DNA of 64,000 nucleotides from Verrucomicrobiota bacterium (GTDB lineage: Bacteria; Verrucomicrobiota; Verrucomicrobiia; Opitutales; Opitutaceae): positions 186,001-250,000 of the forward strand of contig JACRQG010000008.1 in NCBI GenBank assembly GCA_016222805.1, read 5' to 3'. This document shows positions 63,300 through 64,000 of the stretch, in pieces. The notes beneath the pieces were generated by a model. It saw only the letters and a list, made by a program, of their open reading frames with translations, was not told the DNA's origin and made no database searches. Position 1 is the first letter of the stretch. Every line of letters starts with the position of its first letter. Position numbers and translations under genes: made by a program.

Positions 63300-64000
63300 A
63301 TGTCCGCCGCGCTTTCCGCTCCCGCCGCCCTGCCCTGCCCCGCCGGGGGAGTCGACGCGTTTCTGGGTCAGCCCTCCCCCGCTGTCACCGCCGTGCTGGA
63401 GCGCACGCCGGGACCGATCCTGGTGCTGGGGGCTGGCGGGAAGATCGGGCTCCATCTTTCGATCATGCTCCAGCGTGCCCTGGCCGGCCTCGGGCGGGCG
63501 GGCGAGCTCACGGCGGTGTCACGTTTCCGCACCCTGCGCGACGGGGAGGATTTCAGCCGGCACGGCATTGCGACGCGCGCGGTGGACCTGTGCGACCCTG
63601 CGGCCCTGGCTGCGCTGCCCGACGCCGCGACCATCTTCTTCCTCGCGGGCGTGAAGTTCGGGACCTCCTCCGCGCCCGAACTGCTCCAGCGGATCAATGC
63701 GGACCTGCCCCGGCTGGTCGCGGAGCGTTTCCACCGCTCCCGGATCGTCGCCTACTCGACCGGCTGCGTCTACCCGTTCGTCCGGCCGGACTCCGGCGGC
63801 GCCACCGAGGCCACGCCGCCGGCCCCGGTGGGCGAATACGCCGCGTCGTGCCTTGCGCGCGAAGTGGCGTTCTCCGAGGTATCCCGCGAGCGCGGCACCA
63901 AGGTCGCGCTCCTCCGGCTCAACTACTCGGTCGAGTTCCGCTACGGCCTGCTCGTCGATCTCGCCCAGAAGGTCCTGCGCGGCGAGGCCGTCGACCTCAC
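63300..64000 (+). CDS. NAD-dependent epimerase/dehydratase family protein, partial
   Basis: The first 233 codons of a gene that runs off the right edge. A Rossmann motif near residues 42-55 (ILVLGAGGKIGLHL), then AYSTGCVYPFVRPDSGG and GEYAASCLAREVAF. The Tyr and Ser of the active site are recognisable, but Lys of the classic YxxxK is replaced (YAASC). This is a sugar-nucleotide or uronate-type short-chain dehydrogenase of unknown substrate. In this setting a role in handling pectin-derived or unusual sugars is plausible. A palindrome lies directly upstream. Confidence 0.8.
   Translation, partial: MSAALSAPAALPCPAGGVDAFLGQPSPAVTAVLERTPGPILVLGAGGKIGLHLSIMLQRALAGLGRAGELTAVSRFRTLRDGEDFSRHGIATRAVDLCDPAALAALPDAATIFFLAGVKFGTSSAPELLQRINADLPRLVAERFHRSRIVAYSTGCVYPFVRPDSGGATEATPPAPVGEYAASCLAREVAFSEVSRERGTKVALLRLNYSVEFRYGLLVDLAQKVLRGEAVDL

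Noticed and set aside
1-64000. tRNA, rRNA, phage or insertion sequence genes
   Set aside because: No cloverleaf, rRNA core, transposase or integrase motif was seen in any frame.

Overview
This window is high-GC DNA from a chromosome that most resembles the Opitutaceae (Verrucomicrobiota). The reasons are its several very large TonB-dependent receptors carrying an LSPF/LEKF-x-V-S segment before the plug, many secreted polysaccharide-active enzymes, PQQ-type beta-propeller proteins, a Tat-exported Gfo/Idh oxidoreductase, weak ribosome binding sites, and many GC-rich intergenic hairpins. The genus is an inference. I found no rRNA, tRNA, CRISPR array, transposase, integrase or phage gene.

Layout. 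1-6.7 kb: a receptor cut by the window edge, a WbsX/GH99-like enzyme with a divergent AraC regulator, a GH43 enzyme and a beta-helix enzyme. 6.7-15.9 kb: a PQQ dehydrogenase with a built-in cytochrome c domain, a membrane TPR protein, a 1045-residue receptor, and a divergent ykvA-like/nhaR pair sharing a palindrome. 15.9-19.0 kb: an AraC regulator divergent from a fucose/arabinose isomerase-like gene that ends in a clear intrinsic terminator, then a small cysteine-rich secreted protein. 19.1-22.9 kb: a leftward operon of agarase-like hydrolase, esterase and BNR_4 protein behind a structured leader. 23.3-26.8 kb: a chemoreceptor followed at 10 bp by an outer-membrane barrel. 26.8-30.3 kb: an SGNH hydrolase and a matB-madL-madM malonate operon. 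30.5-38.5 kb: a small secreted protein, a PhoA-type phosphatase, a frameshifted receptor and a modular amidase. 38.8-46.1 kb: a receptor divergent from an AraC regulator, a LysM lipoprotein, ppnP and a long cyclophilin. 46.7-55.0 kb: Gfo/Idh protein, PQQ-like propeller, M20 amidohydrolase, GH10-like enzyme and pectinesterase. 55.1-64 kb: a MacAB/DevBCA-like exporter operon broken by an unusual heptamer-repeat array, an M20-pectate lyase pair, and the start of an NAD-dependent epimerase.

How the genes fit together. Most describe a saprophyte that degrades plant or algal polysaccharide. Pectate lyase, pectinesterase, GH43, agarase-like, GH10-like and beta-helix enzymes cut the polymer. TonB-dependent receptors import the products, isomerase, epimerase and oxidoreductase process unusual sugars, and AraC regulators sit divergently beside several target genes. 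Scattered among these are phosphate, nucleoside, malonate and chemotaxis functions.

The least-explained material is: a repeated module, with LVNLSAR as its signature, shared by an amidase and a pectate lyase; structured 5' leaders ahead of polysaccharide genes; a pair of 148-bp inverted repeats; an inverted heptamer array inside the ABC operon; and families of dispersed palindromes.
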